Assembly: GCA_009703635.1 (NCBI GenBank) | Contig: WLFS01000033.1 | Span: 1-6,108 of the forward strand | Direction of reading: 5' to 3' | Length of the DNA stretch: 6,108 bases | DNA from: Actinomycetota bacterium | GTDB taxonomy: Bacteria > Actinomycetota > Actinomycetes > Actinomycetales > Microbacteriaceae | Part shown: piece by piece, positions 5,520-6,108 of the stretch | How positions within the stretch are numbered: position 1 is the first letter of the stretch | Layout: every line of letters begins with the position of its first letter | Made by a program: the position numbers and the translations under genes | Notes under the pieces: generated by a model | What the model saw: only the letters and a program-made list of their open reading frames with translations | Told to the model about the DNA's origin: nothing | Databases searched by the model: none

Positions 5520-6108
5520 CTGCATCCCTGAAGTGCTCTGTGTGACGCTTTACGTCCTCAAGTGTTGTGGCCGGCGAAATCAATGCCATGTTGTGAAATG
5601 GCGTCATCAAAATTCCGCGGTTTAGCGCGTGTAGGTGCAGGTATTGCTGCAGTTCGAAGTCATCAGCATCCGCAGCTTCTTTACCGGTTCTAGGGGCAGT
5701 TGCCCTAAAGCTGTATTCAGCGCGGCAGCCCAGTTGGGATACCTGCCAAGGGATCTGATACTCATCAATGATTTGTTGAACATCCTTGGTCCAAACAGAG
5801 CAGAGCTGCTCCATTCGAGCAAATGCCTCTTGGGTAAGAACTTCAGTGAGGGTGGCACGCACCGAGGCCATCGAGAGTGCGTTTCCTGCCAAGGTGCCAC
5901 CGACTCCACCGACGTCGATGTGCTCTAGGTGCAAAGAGGAGGAAATTCTGGCCGAAAGTTCCTTGGTCATACCAAAGGCGCCAGCAGGAATTCCGGCTCC
6001 AATGGTTTTTCCAAGAACTACAGCATCTGGCTTTAGCTTGCGTCGTCTTGTCATTCCGCCAACACCTTCCGAAAGGGTGTGGGTTTCATCGTGAATCAAA
6101 ATCACATC
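5500..6108 (-). CDS. Class III PLP-dependent aminotransferase (HemL-like), C-terminal part
   Basis: Partial gene: the reading frame is open through the right edge, so the N-terminal half (roughly 220-250 residues for a family of about 430-460) is outside. The visible 202 residues hold the PLP-binding Asp in IHDETHT (fragment residue 7), the Schiff-base Lys in VVLGKTIGAG (residue 34), and GGTLAGNALSM (70-80), whose Thr72 normally contacts the cofactor phosphate of the partner subunit. The C-terminal domain has the HemL-like ending RGILMTPFHNMALISPA. The GTG near the edge is inside the conserved motif and is not the start. HemL itself would be expected among haem genes, so this is probably a catabolic relative using an amine or omega-amino acid. 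The neighbouring importer suggests a polyamine-derived substrate, but that is inference. It converges on potC with shared stop bases. Confidence 0.88.
   Translation of the reverse strand, partial: DVILIHDETHTLSEGVGGMTRRRKLKPDAVVLGKTIGAGIPAGAFGMTKELSARISSSLHLEHIDVGGVGGTLAGNALSMASVRATLTEVLTQEAFARMEQLCSVWTKDVQQIIDEYQIPWQVSQLGCRAEYSFRATAPRTGKEAADADDFELQQYLHLHALNRGILMTPFHNMALISPATTLEDVKRHTEHFRDAAKALFA

Noticed and set aside
5635..6094. Open frames of about 100 codons on the plus strand opposite the aminotransferase
   Set aside because: The minus-strand frame carries the conserved PLP Asp, the Lys and family motifs. The plus-strand frames show none and are shadows.

Overview
The window looks like a piece of an actinobacterial chromosome, most plausibly a small-genome freshwater or marine Microbacteriaceae (Rhodoluna/Aquiluna type). 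This is inferred from the protein style, not from a marker gene. The clues are a Tat-exported lipoprotein binding protein with the actinobacterial long N-region, permeases of the actinobacterial PotB/PotC type, a base composition near half G+C (judged by eye), AGGAG-type ribosome sites and almost no space between genes.

Layout: alanine dehydrogenase (ald, minus strand, 40-1155) is divergent from a four-gene polyamine-type ABC importer operon (plus strand, 1401-5503) in the order binding protein (potD), ATPase (potA), permease (potB), permease (potC). The operon is very tight: potD and potA abut stop-to-start, potA and potB are 3 bases apart, and potB and potC overlap by 4 bases. A class III (HemL-like) PLP aminotransferase comes in from the right edge on the minus strand (5500-6108, N-terminus outside the window). 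It meets potC tail to tail, and the two stop codons share one CTAG. Bases 1-39 are downstream of ald and hold nothing I can identify.

The 245-base gap between ald and potD is the least ordinary part. It carries a perfect 6+6 inverted repeat near ald, a GC-rich leader-like segment, a plus-strand intrinsic terminator that precedes potD although no plus-strand gene lies upstream, and three mutually exclusive short helices. The last of these pairs exactly with the potD Shine-Dalgarno. Together they suggest that the importer operon may be controlled by its leader RNA at one or two levels. Nothing here matches a named riboswitch class completely.

Working picture (inference): the importer brings in a polyamine or related amine, the neighbouring aminotransferase moves an amino group to or from a keto acid, and Ald interconverts L-alanine with pyruvate and ammonium. 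The set would fit use of organic amines as nitrogen and carbon sources. Apart from the leader region, the genes belong to well-known families, and I see no wholly new protein system.
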